DNA from: JANTGF01 sp033791445
Lineage (GTDB): Bacteria; Bacteroidota; Bacteroidia; Bacteroidales; VadinHA17
Assembly: GCA_033791445.1 (NCBI GenBank)
Contig: JASJGS010000044.1
Span: forward strand, 1-64,000
DNA length: 64,000 bases
Direction: 5' to 3'
This document shows, piece by piece, positions 44,816-53,949 of the stretch (within the stretch, counting starts at the first letter, position 1; every line of letters starts with the position of its first letter). The notes below the pieces were generated by a model, which searched no databases, was not told the origin of the DNA, and was given only the letters and a program-made list of their open reading frames with translations. Position numbers and translations under genes: made by a program.

Positions 44816-45829
44816 ATGTCAAAAAGAGTTCTTTTAACCGGTGCATCTGGAACAGTTGGTTATGCAGCATTAAAAATGCTGGTCGAGGAGAGTAAGCATG
44901 AAATCACTGTATTTGATCTTGAAACGAAAAAATCCAGGAAGCTTCTCAGGAAATATAAATCCAGAGTAAAGTTGGTATTTGGAGACATTAGCAATAAGGA
45001 TGATGTACGAAAGGTCAGTAAGGATAAGGATGTTGTAATTCATCTTGCTGCACTTATCCCGCCATTGGCTGATGACATGCCAGGACTGGCCTATAAAGTA
45101 AATGTTACAGGTACTAAGAATTTGGTTGAGTCACTCGAAATAAACTCCCCATATGCTTTTTTTGCTTATAGTTCCTCTGTGGCTACATATGGAGATAGGC
45201 TGAGTAATCCCGACATCTATACAACTGACCCTTTGATCCCCAGTGTTGGAGATGAATATGCTAAGACAAAAATTGAAGCAGAACAAATTATCCGGCAATC
45301 GAAGTTGAAGTGGACAATATTTAGATTGTCAGCCATTATGGGAAGCAACAATCATGAGACCGGGAAGCTCATGTTTCATATGCCTCTGAGTACTTCCATG
45401 GAAATTGCAACACCCCAGGATACAGCCAGGGCATTCGTTTATGCAGTTGATCATGCAGCTGAGCTCAATCACACTATTTTTAATCTGGGAGGAGGAGATA
45501 AATGCCGAATAAAATACCTGGATTTTATTTCAAAGTCGTTTGATATAGCAGGTTTAGGAGAACTTGACTTCCCGGAAAATACCTTTGCGGAGAGGAACTT
45601 TCACTGTGGCCATTATGCCGATGGTGATAAACTGGAGGAGATCCTGCACTTTAGACAAGATACAATAGATGATTACTTTATTAAGCTAGAGGAGGATACG
45701 CCATTTTTCAAGAAGTTAGTGACCCGGCTATTTAGCAAGCAAATTAAGAAAATGCTCCTTTCAAAATCTGAACCCTTAAATGCCAGGACCAATAACAATA
45801 CCCAGTTAATTGAACGTTTCTTTAATTAA
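44816..45829 (+). CDS. Extended SDR / NAD-dependent epimerase-type protein
   Basis: A 337-residue extended SDR. LLTGASGTVGYAALKML is the nucleotide-binding motif, SSSVATYGD contains the catalytic Ser and EYAKTKIEAE the Tyr-x3-Lys. The last about 50 residues are unusually basic and polar. It is 83 nt after fucK and in the same direction, suggesting a role in fucose catabolism or sugar-nucleotide metabolism, but no substrate can be assigned. Confidence 0.82.
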   Translation: MSKRVLLTGASGTVGYAALKMLVEESKHEITVFDLETKKSRKLLRKYKSRVKLVFGDISNKDDVRKVSKDKDVVIHLAALIPPLADDMPGLAYKVNVTGTKNLVESLEINSPYAFFAYSSSVATYGDRLSNPDIYTTDPLIPSVGDEYAKTKIEAEQIIRQSKLKWTIFRLSAIMGSNNHETGKLMFHMPLSTSMEIATPQDTARAFVYAVDHAAELNHTIFNLGGGDKCRIKYLDFISKSFDIAGLGELDFPENTFAERNFHCGHYADGDKLEEILHFRQDTIDDYFIKLEEDTPFFKKLVTRLFSKQIKKMLLSKSEPLNARTNNNTQLIERFFN

Positions 45830-45850
45830 GCAGAAGCAAAATATCCCTGC

Positions 45851-46564
45851 TTAAAATATCCCATATAAATCGAGATTTTGGGTATTGCAATATATACTTG
45901 AATAAAAACTGAACAGGTATTTATTGGTATCAATACGTCTTTCGAGATGAAGAATTGGCGTGTTAGGCTCCACACAAAGATATTCGCGTACTTTTCCTTC
46001 CGCCTTAATGGCTTTAAGTTTCTGCTCACCTCCTGTGATATGAATATTGTAGGATTTTCTTAATGTGTCAAACAGGGATTTGTTTTCAAATGAGCGAGAG
46101 GTAAATCGAGGTAAATTCAGATTTGGAATGTAAGAAATATCGTAAAAAAGTGGTTCTTCCCCAACTAATCGAAGCCGCTCCATATAAATCAACCCACTTT
46201 CTTTTTCAAGCTCAGAAAGGGGGAATATAAAAGGCTCTTCCCATGGCCGAATTATCGGTTTTACCAGGATTCTGGTGGTGAGATCGAGGCCCTCCAATGC
46301 ACTGGTTGTTCCTGCAATAGATAGAATGCCAATGCCCTTTGGCTTTTTATTAACAATGCTCCCTTTTCCTTTTCTCTTCCGAATAAAACCATCCTTAACC
46401 AGATCATCAAGTGCATGTCTTACAGTAGGTCGGGTTAGCTTATGGGTAATACAGAGTTCATTTTCTGATGGAAGGACATCATCCTCCTGAAATACTCCGT
46501 CAACAATATGTTTCCTTAATATTTCATACAATTGCTTGTATTGAGGTAAATTCGATTTGGCCAT
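45851..46564 (-). CDS. GntR-family repressor with UTRA domain
   Basis: A 237-residue transcription regulator of the HutC subfamily. I start it at 46564 (MAKSNLPQYKQLYEIL), as the longer frame to 46600 adds residues unlike the family. The winged-helix domain has DVLPSENELCITHKLTRPTVRHALDDLVKDGFIRKRKGKGSIV. The rest is a UTRA effector domain (SLFDTLRKSYNIHITGGEQKLKAIKAEG) that binds a small ligand, often a sugar phosphate. It is divergent from the E2-E1 operon, with a palindromic operator between them, and convergent with the epimerase-type gene (21-nt gap). Confidence 0.93.
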   Translation of the reverse strand: MAKSNLPQYKQLYEILRKHIVDGVFQEDDVLPSENELCITHKLTRPTVRHALDDLVKDGFIRKRKGKGSIVNKKPKGIGILSIAGTTSALEGLDLTTRILVKPIIRPWEEPFIFPLSELEKESGLIYMERLRLVGEEPLFYDISYIPNLNLPRFTSRSFENKSLFDTLRKSYNIHITGGEQKLKAIKAEGKVREYLCVEPNTPILHLERRIDTNKYLFSFYSSIYCNTQNLDLYGIF

Positions 46565-46597
46565 CTTAACACAAAATATTCCGTTTATTACTTGGTG

Positions 46598-46605
46598 CAA
46601 AGGTA
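46598..46605 (-). promoter_or_regulatory. Candidate -7 box of the gntR gene
   Basis: Reads TACCTTTG on the minus strand, a match to TAnnTTTG, about 34 nt before the regulator's ATG. No clear -33 element. Confidence 0.45.
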
Positions 46606-46643
46606 TAAGAAAACATGAAAAAATGACTATTATGTATTGATAA

Positions 46644-46675
46644 AATGAACAACCTGTTATAACAAGTTGTTCATT
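46644..46675. promoter_or_regulatory. 32-bp palindromic operator, probable GntR site
   Basis: Near-perfect palindrome with half-sites AATGAACAACCTGTTA and TAACAAGTTGTTCATT, one mismatch in 16 pairs. It lies in the gap between the divergent regulator and the E2 gene, about 40 bp upstream of the gntR -7 box and about 100 bp upstream of the E2 box. Position and symmetry fit a GntR dimer. Confidence 0.7.
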
Positions 46676-46771
46676 AATGTGTAAATAATATTAATAAATA
46701 TCATACATATAGTAAGTTATGTATTTGTAAAAAATAATTATTAAAATACATATACTGACAAGTTATTTTGT

Positions 46772-46779
46772 TATTTTTG
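46772..46779 (+). promoter_or_regulatory. Candidate -7 box of the E2-E1 operon
   Basis: TATTTTTG, matching TAnnTTTG, 35 nt before the ATG of the E2 gene. ACAAGTT occurs about 15 nt upstream, resembling part of the GntR half-site. Confidence 0.45.
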
Positions 46780-46814
46780 TAGGTCAATAGACAATAATTA
46801 TTAGAATTTTACTT

Positions 46815-48149
46815 ATGGCAACACCGGTAATCATGCCCAGGCAGGGACAATCTGTTGAAACCTGTATTATTACACAATGGATGAAGGAAAAGGGTGATAA
46901 AGTTGAATCAGGAGATTTACTTTTCTCTTATGAGACGGATAAAGCAGCTTTTGATGAAGAATCTGCCATTACGGGCATCCTCTTAGATGTTTTCTATAAT
47001 GATGGGGATGAGGTACCTGTACTTACCAATGTTTGTGTGATAGGAGAGGAAGGTGAAAGTGTGGATGAATTTAAACCTTCTGACATAGTTGATGATACAA
47101 AAAATGAATCCCCGCAAAAGATTGAATTATCAGAAAAGGAATTGGGCGAAAAAGAAGAGCCTCCCACAGGAAAAATAGGAATGCTTGATACGGAAAAACT
47201 GAAAATCTCTCCCCGAGCACGAAAAAAAGCAGCTGAACTGGGATTGATTGTACAGGGTATTAAAGGGTCTGGGCCGGGCGGAAGAGTTATTGAGTCAGAC
47301 GTTATTTTAGAAGCTGGCAAGCAACCATTTATTACACCTCTCGCTCGCAAAAAAATGGAAAAAGACCAGCTGGTTTATAACAGACAGCAATTCAGCAAAG
47401 GTGAACGGGTTACTTCCAGGGATTTGTTAGGTGGAAAAACCGAACCAGGCAATGAGTTTGAAATTGTTCCATTATCAAGGATGAGGAAGCTAATTGCAGA
47501 GAATATGTTCCAATCTTTAAGAAACTCGGCTCAACTAACTCACCACCTCAGTGCGGATGCCCGAAGGATTTTAAACCTGAGGACTTTTGTTAAGCCAAAG
47601 GCTGAAGAAGGTGTTTTACCGAATATTACCTTGAATGATATGGTCTGTTATGCTGTCGTTCGGGCACTGAAGAAACATCCCAACCTAAACGCCCACTTCA
47701 AGGAGGATCATACTGTACAGTACAGGCCAGTTCATCTTGGATTTGCAGTCGATACGGAACGTGGATTAATGGTTCCGACATTAACAAATGCGGATACATT
47801 TACCCTGCCCGATTTTGCAAAAGAAATGAAAAGCCTGGCAGAGAAATGTCAGTCAGGAAATATTGATCCGGACCTTCTAATGCCTGATGCAGCCACTTTT
47901 ACCGTTTCAAACCTGGGAGCTTTTGGTATTGAGATGTTTACTCCTGTACTAAACTTGCCTCAGGTAGGAATTTTAGGTGTGAATACCATTCAATTGAAGC
48001 CTGCTGATATTGGTGGAGGTGTAATAGGATTTGTTCCCTTTATTGGACTTTCACTTACTTACGATCACCGTGCAGTAGATGGGGCCCCGGCCTCTCTATT
48101 CCTGAGAACAATAAAAGAAGAAATAGAAAGCTTTGAAGAAACTGTTTGA
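46815..48149 (+). CDS. 2-oxoacid dehydrogenase E2 (dihydrolipoamide acyltransferase)
   Basis: A 444-residue acyltransferase of a pyruvate-, acetoin- or branched-chain-type dehydrogenase complex. Residues 1-78 are the lipoyl domain, with the modified Lys43 in ETDKAAFD. A linker follows, then an E3/E1-binding domain at 131-164 (ISPRARKKAAELGLIVQGIKG) and a second, degenerate one at 173-205 (ITPLARKKMEKDQL). The catalytic core ends with YDHRAVDGAPASLF, carrying the active His. It starts the GntR-controlled operon and is 22 nt before E1. No E3 gene is in the window. Confidence 0.93.
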   Translation: MATPVIMPRQGQSVETCIITQWMKEKGDKVESGDLLFSYETDKAAFDEESAITGILLDVFYNDGDEVPVLTNVCVIGEEGESVDEFKPSDIVDDTKNESPQKIELSEKELGEKEEPPTGKIGMLDTEKLKISPRARKKAAELGLIVQGIKGSGPGGRVIESDVILEAGKQPFITPLARKKMEKDQLVYNRQQFSKGERVTSRDLLGGKTEPGNEFEIVPLSRMRKLIAENMFQSLRNSAQLTHHLSADARRILNLRTFVKPKAEEGVLPNITLNDMVCYAVVRALKKHPNLNAHFKEDHTVQYRPVHLGFAVDTERGLMVPTLTNADTFTLPDFAKEMKSLAEKCQSGNIDPDLLMPDAATFTVSNLGAFGIEMFTPVLNLPQVGILGVNTIQLKPADIGGGVIGFVPFIGLSLTYDHRAVDGAPASLFLRTIKEEIESFEETV

Positions 48150-48171
48150 TCTGATTTATTAAAAATATATT

Positions 48172-50640
48172 ATGCCTAAGAACTTATTTATTGACCCAAA
48201 AACAGTCCGGAAACCAGGAAAAATTACTTTTCAACCCATTCCGGTAAATGAATATCAGAAAACCATTGAAGAGGAGAAAGCCAACTTCTCAAATGATGAT
48301 TTTCTGAAAATTTACAAGGATATGATGATTATCCGTGAGTTTGAGCTTATGCTCAATAAGATTAAAACTACCAATGAATATAACGGGATAAGTTATAATC
48401 ATCCAGGTCCTGCTCACCTGTCGATAGGGCAGGAAGCTTCCGCAGTTGGGATGGCCTATGACCTTTCTGTAGAGGATATAATTTTCGGGTCTCACCGTAG
48501 CCACGGGGAAATTTTAGCAAAAGGTCTATCTGCTATTTCCCGGCTTGAGGAAAAGCAGCTCAATTCCATAATGACCAGCTACCTTGGTGGAAAAACACTA
48601 TCAGTAGTGGAGAAAAATTTCCAAGGCAAAGAGAATGAATTGGCCATTGATTTCTTATTATATGGGACCCTGGCTGAAATTTTTGCAAGGGAAACAGGTT
48701 TTAATAAAGGTCTGGGTGGTTCCATGCATGCATTTTTTCCTCCTTTCGGAATTTATCCAAACAATGCTATTGTAGGTGGTTCAGGGGATATTGCTGTGGG
48801 TGCTGCCCTTTATAAGAAGGTAAATAAGAAGCAGGGCATTGTTGTAGCCAATATTGGAGATGCATCAATGGGATGCGGCCCTGTTTGGGAAGGAATGATG
48901 TTTTCTGCAATGGACCAGTATAAAACCCTTTGGGAAGGTGATTATAAGGGTGGCCTTCCGGTTCTGTTCAATTTTATGAACAACCAGTATGGCATGGGAG
49001 GTCAGACCAAAGGTGAAACTATGGGATATGATATCCTGGCCAGGGTAGGTGCAGGCGTAAACCCTGAACAAATGCATGCCGAAAGAGTAGATGGCTATAA
49101 CCCACTAGCGGTAATTGATGCTTTCCGGCGTAAAAAGAAGTTGCTAATTGAAGGAAAAGGTCCCGTATTGCTTGATACACTTACCTATCGTTATAGTGGC
49201 CATTCCCCTTCCGATGCATCTTCTTACAGATCAAAAGAAGAAGTGGATGCCTGGATGAAAGAAGATTCCCTGCTATATTTTGAAACAGAACTGACAAATG
49301 CAGGCATTGCCAGCAAAGCTCAGGTTGAAGAGATTAAGGAATATGTGAAAGATAAGATTACTCATATTACCCGACTGGCAACCAACGATGACTTATCACC
49401 ACGAATGAACATGGTGAAAAATCCTGATGCCATTGGGGAAATGATGTTTTCAAATGAGTCAATATCAGCCATGGAAAACAGGCCTCCTGAAGTAAATCAT
49501 CCAATGAATGAAAACCCCAGGGTGAAACAAATTGCCAGGAAAGAGAGGTTCGGCCTTGACAAAGAAGGAAAACCTTTTTCAAAAGTAAAGACCTATCAAT
49601 TACGTGATGGAATTTTTGAAGCAGTGATCGATCGATTTTATAAAGACCCAACACTTGTTGCCTATGGGGAAGAAAACAGAGAATGGGGTGGTGCTTTCGC
49701 TGTTTACCGGGGCCTAACAGAGGCATTGCCTTTCCAGCGGCTTTTTAATTCACCGATTTCTGAAGGAGCTATTGTTGGAACGGCTATAGGGTATGCAATG
49801 TGTGGTGGGAGAGTGATCCCGGAAATTATGTATTGTGATTTTCTGGGTAGATCGGGAGATGAAGTATTCAACCAATTACCCAAATGGCAGGCCATGAGTG
49901 GAAATATTTTAAAGATGCCACTTGTATTACGAGTCTCTGTAGGATCAAAGTATGGAGCTCAGCATTCCCAGGACTGGTCCTCACTGGTAGCCCATATACC
50001 CGGGTTGAAGGTGGTTTTTCCGGCTACACCCTATGATGCGAAAGGATTGATGAATTCTGCCCTTCAGGGTACCGACCCGGTTGTTTTCTTTGAAAGTCAG
50101 CGTATTTACGATATTGGTGAACTATTTCATACAGAAGGTGTTCCTGAAGAATACTATGAAATTCCTATTGGTGAACCAGATATCAAACGGGAGGGCAAAG
50201 ATTTAACTATTTTGAGCATTGGTGCCACCCTGTATAAGGCCATGGAAGCAGCGAATATACTATCAGAAAAATATGGAATGGAAGCTGAAGTTATTGATGC
50301 CAGGAGCCTGGTGCCATTTAATTATGAACCAGTTTTAAAGTCCTTGCAAAAAACAGGTAAAATACTTCTAACAAGTGATGCATCCGCCAGAGGATCTTTT
50401 ATAAAAGATATGGCATCAACTATTACCGAACTTGCATTTGACGATTTGGATGCTCCACCAGTGGTAGTTGGTTCACGTAATTGGATTGTACCGGCTCATG
50501 AGTTAGAGGATTATTTTTTCCCGCAGGTTGATTGGATCCTTGATGCCATTCATAAAAAGATAATGCCATTGAAAGCATATGTAGTTAAAAACAACAGCTC
50601 AATTGATTCTGATTTGCAAAGGTTTCAGGAAGGTATATAG
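48172..50640 (+). CDS. 2-oxoacid dehydrogenase E1, fused alpha and beta subunits
   Basis: Thiamine-diphosphate decarboxylating component, 822 residues, with the alpha part at about 1-400 and the beta part at about 475-800 in one chain. The alpha part has IGQEASAVGMAYDL, FGSHRSHGEILAKG, the ThDP motif GDASMGCGPVWEG...FNFMNNQYGMGGQ, and YSGHSPSD. The beta part has YGEENREWGGAFAVYRGLTEALP, NSPISEGAIVGTAIGYAMCGGRVIPEIMYCDF and HSQDWSSLVAHIPGLKVVFPATPYDAKGL. The acyl substrate cannot be fixed from sequence; acetoin, pyruvate and branched-chain acids are all possible. Confidence 0.92.
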   Translation: MPKNLFIDPKTVRKPGKITFQPIPVNEYQKTIEEEKANFSNDDFLKIYKDMMIIREFELMLNKIKTTNEYNGISYNHPGPAHLSIGQEASAVGMAYDLSVEDIIFGSHRSHGEILAKGLSAISRLEEKQLNSIMTSYLGGKTLSVVEKNFQGKENELAIDFLLYGTLAEIFARETGFNKGLGGSMHAFFPPFGIYPNNAIVGGSGDIAVGAALYKKVNKKQGIVVANIGDASMGCGPVWEGMMFSAMDQYKTLWEGDYKGGLPVLFNFMNNQYGMGGQTKGETMGYDILARVGAGVNPEQMHAERVDGYNPLAVIDAFRRKKKLLIEGKGPVLLDTLTYRYSGHSPSDASSYRSKEEVDAWMKEDSLLYFETELTNAGIASKAQVEEIKEYVKDKITHITRLATNDDLSPRMNMVKNPDAIGEMMFSNESISAMENRPPEVNHPMNENPRVKQIARKERFGLDKEGKPFSKVKTYQLRDGIFEAVIDRFYKDPTLVAYGEENREWGGAFAVYRGLTEALPFQRLFNSPISEGAIVGTAIGYAMCGGRVIPEIMYCDFLGRSGDEVFNQLPKWQAMSGNILKMPLVLRVSVGSKYGAQHSQDWSSLVAHIPGLKVVFPATPYDAKGLMNSALQGTDPVVFFESQRIYDIGELFHTEGVPEEYYEIPIGEPDIKREGKDLTILSIGATLYKAMEAANILSEKYGMEAEVIDARSLVPFNYEPVLKSLQKTGKILLTSDASARGSFIKDMASTITELAFDDLDAPPVVVGSRNWIVPAHELEDYFFPQVDWILDAIHKKIMPLKAYVVKNNSSIDSDLQRFQEGI

Positions 50641-50695
50641 TTTATTAGTAAAATTCACTATTTTTATGATTTCTAACTAAACTTTAAAGTGTCTA

Positions 50696-51307
50696 ATGGA
50701 AACGGCAAATATCAATCAACAGGAACTAGTACCCAATGAAAATGGCATTGATCCGAATCTTACACAGTCTAAATACGCCAAAGGGGGAGGAAAAGAAACT
50801 TTATACAGGGTAACTATCCGAAGCCAAATAAGGCTTATTGGGATTATGGATAGCAAGGCAAACTTGATAATAAGTATGAATACGCTGTTAATTACTGGTA
50901 CACTTGGATTATTAACAGGTTCCCTGTTTTTTATTGATGCGCCAAGAGAAATGAAGCTGGTAGATTATGTTCCTTTTCTAGCCCTGCTCTTTTTTGCTAT
51001 AATTGCGATGACTTATGCAATTCTTTCCACCAGGACTGATTTAAGTATAAAGAAATTCAGAGCAAAAACCAGTCCCATGCAATTTACCTTATCACATCAG
51101 AAAAAAACTCCGGTAGATGAGTATCTAAGTTATATGGAAAAGGTGATTTCTTCGAATGAACTGATTTATGAGAACCTAAACCTTGATTTGTATTTTCTGA
51201 GTAAGGTAGTGTCCAGGAAGTCTCATTATCTCAATATTTCCTATACTATGTTCCTTATTGGACTAATTCTCTCTGTGGTTCTATTCCTTGTTATTACTGT
51301 GTTTTGA
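50696..51307 (+). CDS. Pycsar-effector-like (DUF5706) membrane protein
   Basis: A 203-residue protein with three predicted transmembrane helices (about 58-78, 93-113 and 182-203). The segment LYRVTIRSQIRLIGIMDSKANLIISMNTLLI and the later VDEYLSYMEKVISSNELIYENLNLDLYFLSKVVSRKSHYLNISYTMFLIGLI agree with the DUF5706/PycTM pattern, which in other Bacteroidota is fused to an HD domain. Here it stands alone, without an HD or cyclase domain. It is 55 nt after the E1 gene. PycTM proteins respond to cyclic pyrimidine nucleotides in anti-phage Pycsar systems; that role is not demonstrated here. Confidence 0.7.
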   Translation: METANINQQELVPNENGIDPNLTQSKYAKGGGKETLYRVTIRSQIRLIGIMDSKANLIISMNTLLITGTLGLLTGSLFFIDAPREMKLVDYVPFLALLFFAIIAMTYAILSTRTDLSIKKFRAKTSPMQFTLSHQKKTPVDEYLSYMEKVISSNELIYENLNLDLYFLSKVVSRKSHYLNISYTMFLIGLILSVVLFLVITVF

Positions 51308-51506
51308 TTTTTATTGAGCTCTTAGATTCAATTCCTAGGTATAAGATTTGTAGTGCATTTCTATCATTGCCTTGATATGCTAATTAGGACGGTTTCATTT
51401 TTTATTAGTAGAGCTACGAGGAGAGAACTTCTAAATTAAATAATCAATTGTATTAAATTGTTTTTACTATTCAAAAAAATCTCCGGGACAATAACACAAT
51501 ACAAAA

Positions 51507-52679
51507 ATGACGGACCTACTTAAAATTGGTGTTAATACACATATCCATACGCCCTATTCTTTTAGTGCATTTTCTTCTATGGATCAAATCTTTGATATAG
51601 CTTATAAGGAGAATATTAAAGTGATAGGCATAAGTGACTTCTATACGGATGATGGCTATGATGAATTTAATAGTCTGGCCAAAAGACATAGGGTTTACCC
51701 TATCTTCTGCATGGAGTATATTGGCCTTTTAAAGGAGAAACAGGAACAAAATATCAGGGTAAATGATCCCAACAACCCGGGAAGGACATACCTCTGTGGT
51801 AAAGCATTTGGCTTTCCCTTTGCTTTAAATAAAAAATATTCAGATAAGCTCTCAGAATTAACTCGGGAAAGCCAGGATCAGGCAAGGGCTATGGTATTGA
51901 AAGCGAATAACTATTTTGCTTCCCTTGGACTTTCTATTCATCTTGATTTTGAGGAGATTAAGCAAAAATATGCCCGGAACATGGTCCGGGAGAGACATAT
52001 TGCAAGAGCAATTAGAATTGCTTCATGCCAGGAATCCAAAACTGAGGAAGAGTGTATAAATATGCTAGGTCTTATCCTTGAAACAGGTATCGATGAAGCT
52101 ATATTGAAGCAGGATGCTTTTCTGGAAAATCTAATTAGATCAAAATTATTAAAAAAGGGTGGGTTCGCATTTGTTGAAGAAACAGAAAGTGCATTTTTGC
52201 CAGTTTCTGAGCTAGTTGAACTAATTATCGATGGAAAAGGAATTCCTTGTTACCCGGTTTTGCTTGATGATCAAAAGGGGAATTTTACAGAATTTGAAAA
52301 GGATTGGGAGCAGCTTTGTTCTGAGCTTGTTGGTCTTGGAATATTTGCTATTGAACTAATTCCAGTTCGAAACGATCCTAATATTCTTAAAAAGTTCGTT
52401 AAGTTTTTTAAAAAAAAGAATTTCATTATTACCTTTGGTACAGAGCATAATACGCCAGATTTAATACCTCTTACAGTCCTCAGTAAGGATGGGCAACCAC
52501 TGGATGACGAGTTGAGAGAAATTGGTCTTGATGGAGCTTGTGTTTTAGCAGCGCATCAACATTTAGTGACTGAAGGCAAGGAAGGGTATATAGATTCAAA
52601 TGGTGAAGCAAAATTTAGCCAGATAAAAGATTTTGTTTCATTAGGAAAAGATGTTTTGTTAAACTTCTTAACATATTGA
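51507..52679 (+). CDS. PHP-domain metal-dependent hydrolase-like protein
   Basis: A 390-residue protein with an N-terminal PHP fold: NTHIHTPYSFSAF carries the His-x-His pair (His12, His14), GISDFYTDDGYDEF the next acidic ligands, and FCMEYIGLL a Glu. Towards the C-terminus ITFGTEHNTPD provides further His/Glu ligands. PHP proteins include histidinol-phosphate phosphatases and nucleases. It is followed by the SDR gene after 6 nt. The 199 nt before it contain no convincing promoter. Phosphatase or sugar-phosphate hydrolase activity would fit the context, but this is inference. Confidence 0.75.
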   Translation: MTDLLKIGVNTHIHTPYSFSAFSSMDQIFDIAYKENIKVIGISDFYTDDGYDEFNSLAKRHRVYPIFCMEYIGLLKEKQEQNIRVNDPNNPGRTYLCGKAFGFPFALNKKYSDKLSELTRESQDQARAMVLKANNYFASLGLSIHLDFEEIKQKYARNMVRERHIARAIRIASCQESKTEEECINMLGLILETGIDEAILKQDAFLENLIRSKLLKKGGFAFVEETESAFLPVSELVELIIDGKGIPCYPVLLDDQKGNFTEFEKDWEQLCSELVGLGIFAIELIPVRNDPNILKKFVKFFKKKNFIITFGTEHNTPDLIPLTVLSKDGQPLDDELREIGLDGACVLAAHQHLVTEGKEGYIDSNGEAKFSQIKDFVSLGKDVLLNFLTY

Positions 52680-52685
52680 TAAATA

Positions 52686-53876
52686 ATGCAAATAGATACG
52701 GAAATCCTTTATTTTGAATTACTTCCGGCCATCCGGGGAATCTTTTTAAGAAGTTCTTTTGTTACCGTAAATGTAACATTGAATGAATCTTCAAATACAA
52801 TAGCTAAAACGAAAAGTGCATTCAATATCTGGAAGCAAAAACGATCAGATTTAAATTCATTGTACCTTGATAATGATTTAAAGATCAGTGATATATTGAA
52901 AGCCGTTAAGTCCTTTGAAAATGGTCTGAGTACGGAGCAAAAAAGACTTCCTTCTTTTATTTTCATTCAGGATACGGGTCTCATTAATGTTTGGCCAAGC
53001 ACCCAAATTGCTGGTGATGATTTGGAGGATGAGCTTGTATATTATAATCCCAAGCACCTTCACCAGAAGGTTGTAGTGATCACAGGTGGAGCACAGGGAT
53101 TTGGTGAGGGTATTGCTGTTAGGGCTTTCAAAGAAGGCGCACATGTTGTGGTAGCCGATTTGAATGAAAAGCTTGGATCCAATCTGGTTAGAAAATGGAA
53201 AGGCGAGAGTGATACTGGGAATAGAATGATGTATTTTTACGCAGATGTAACCAATGAGGAATCAGTCAGGAATTTAATAATGAAAATAGTTGATAATTTT
53301 GGAGGCATAGATATATTGATTAGCAATGCTGGAGTGTTAAGGGCTGGTGGTCTGGATGAATTAAAAACAAGTGACTTCGAATTTGTGAATGATGTAAACT
53401 ACAAAGGTTTTTTCTTGTGTAGCAAATATGCATCCCGTGTAATGAAAATACAAAATAAGTTCAACCCATCTGGATACTGCGATATAATTCAGATAAACTC
53501 AAAATCAGGCCTAGAGGGAAGTCAGAAGAACTTTGCCTATGCCGGAAGTAAATTTGGAAGTATTGGGTTGGTTCAATCCTTTGCCCTTGAGCTGATTGAG
53601 AACCGGATAAAAGTAAATGCTATTTGTCCGGGGAACTATTTTGATGGGCCTCTCTGGTCCGATCCGGAAAATGGTTTATTTGTTCAGTATCTGCGTGCTG
53701 GCAAAGTTAAAGGAGCTAAAAATATTGCTGATGTAAAAAGATTTTATGAAAGTAAGGTGCCCATGAACAGGGGTGTTACTGTTGATGATGTGATGCTGGC
53801 CATTTTATATGCATCAGACCAGAAATATGAAACTGGTCAGGCAATTCCGGTAACTGGTGGACAGGTGATGAGATAA
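52686..53876 (+). CDS. SDR dehydrogenase with unusual N-terminal extension
   Basis: A 396-residue protein. Residues from about 125 form a classical SDR: VVVITGGAQGFGEGIAVRAF, SNAGVLRAGG and the catalytic YAGSK, most like sorbitol-6-phosphate dehydrogenase and the C-terminal half of RhaD-type aldolase-dehydrogenases. The first about 120 residues match nothing I know; their end (PSFIFIQDTGLINVWPSTQIAGDDLEDE) resembles the linker after the class II aldolase domain of such bifunctional enzymes. It is 6 nt after the PHP gene, in the same operon. Confidence 0.82.
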   Translation: MQIDTEILYFELLPAIRGIFLRSSFVTVNVTLNESSNTIAKTKSAFNIWKQKRSDLNSLYLDNDLKISDILKAVKSFENGLSTEQKRLPSFIFIQDTGLINVWPSTQIAGDDLEDELVYYNPKHLHQKVVVITGGAQGFGEGIAVRAFKEGAHVVVADLNEKLGSNLVRKWKGESDTGNRMMYFYADVTNEESVRNLIMKIVDNFGGIDILISNAGVLRAGGLDELKTSDFEFVNDVNYKGFFLCSKYASRVMKIQNKFNPSGYCDIIQINSKSGLEGSQKNFAYAGSKFGSIGLVQSFALELIENRIKVNAICPGNYFDGPLWSDPENGLFVQYLRAGKVKGAKNIADVKRFYESKVPMNRGVTVDDVMLAILYASDQKYETGQAIPVTGGQVMR

Positions 53877-53949
53877 TTCTGGAAGATTGTAGGAATTGTT
53901 TAAATTTGTTTAGATAAATTCCAAATTATTATTCTTATACCTTGATAAA

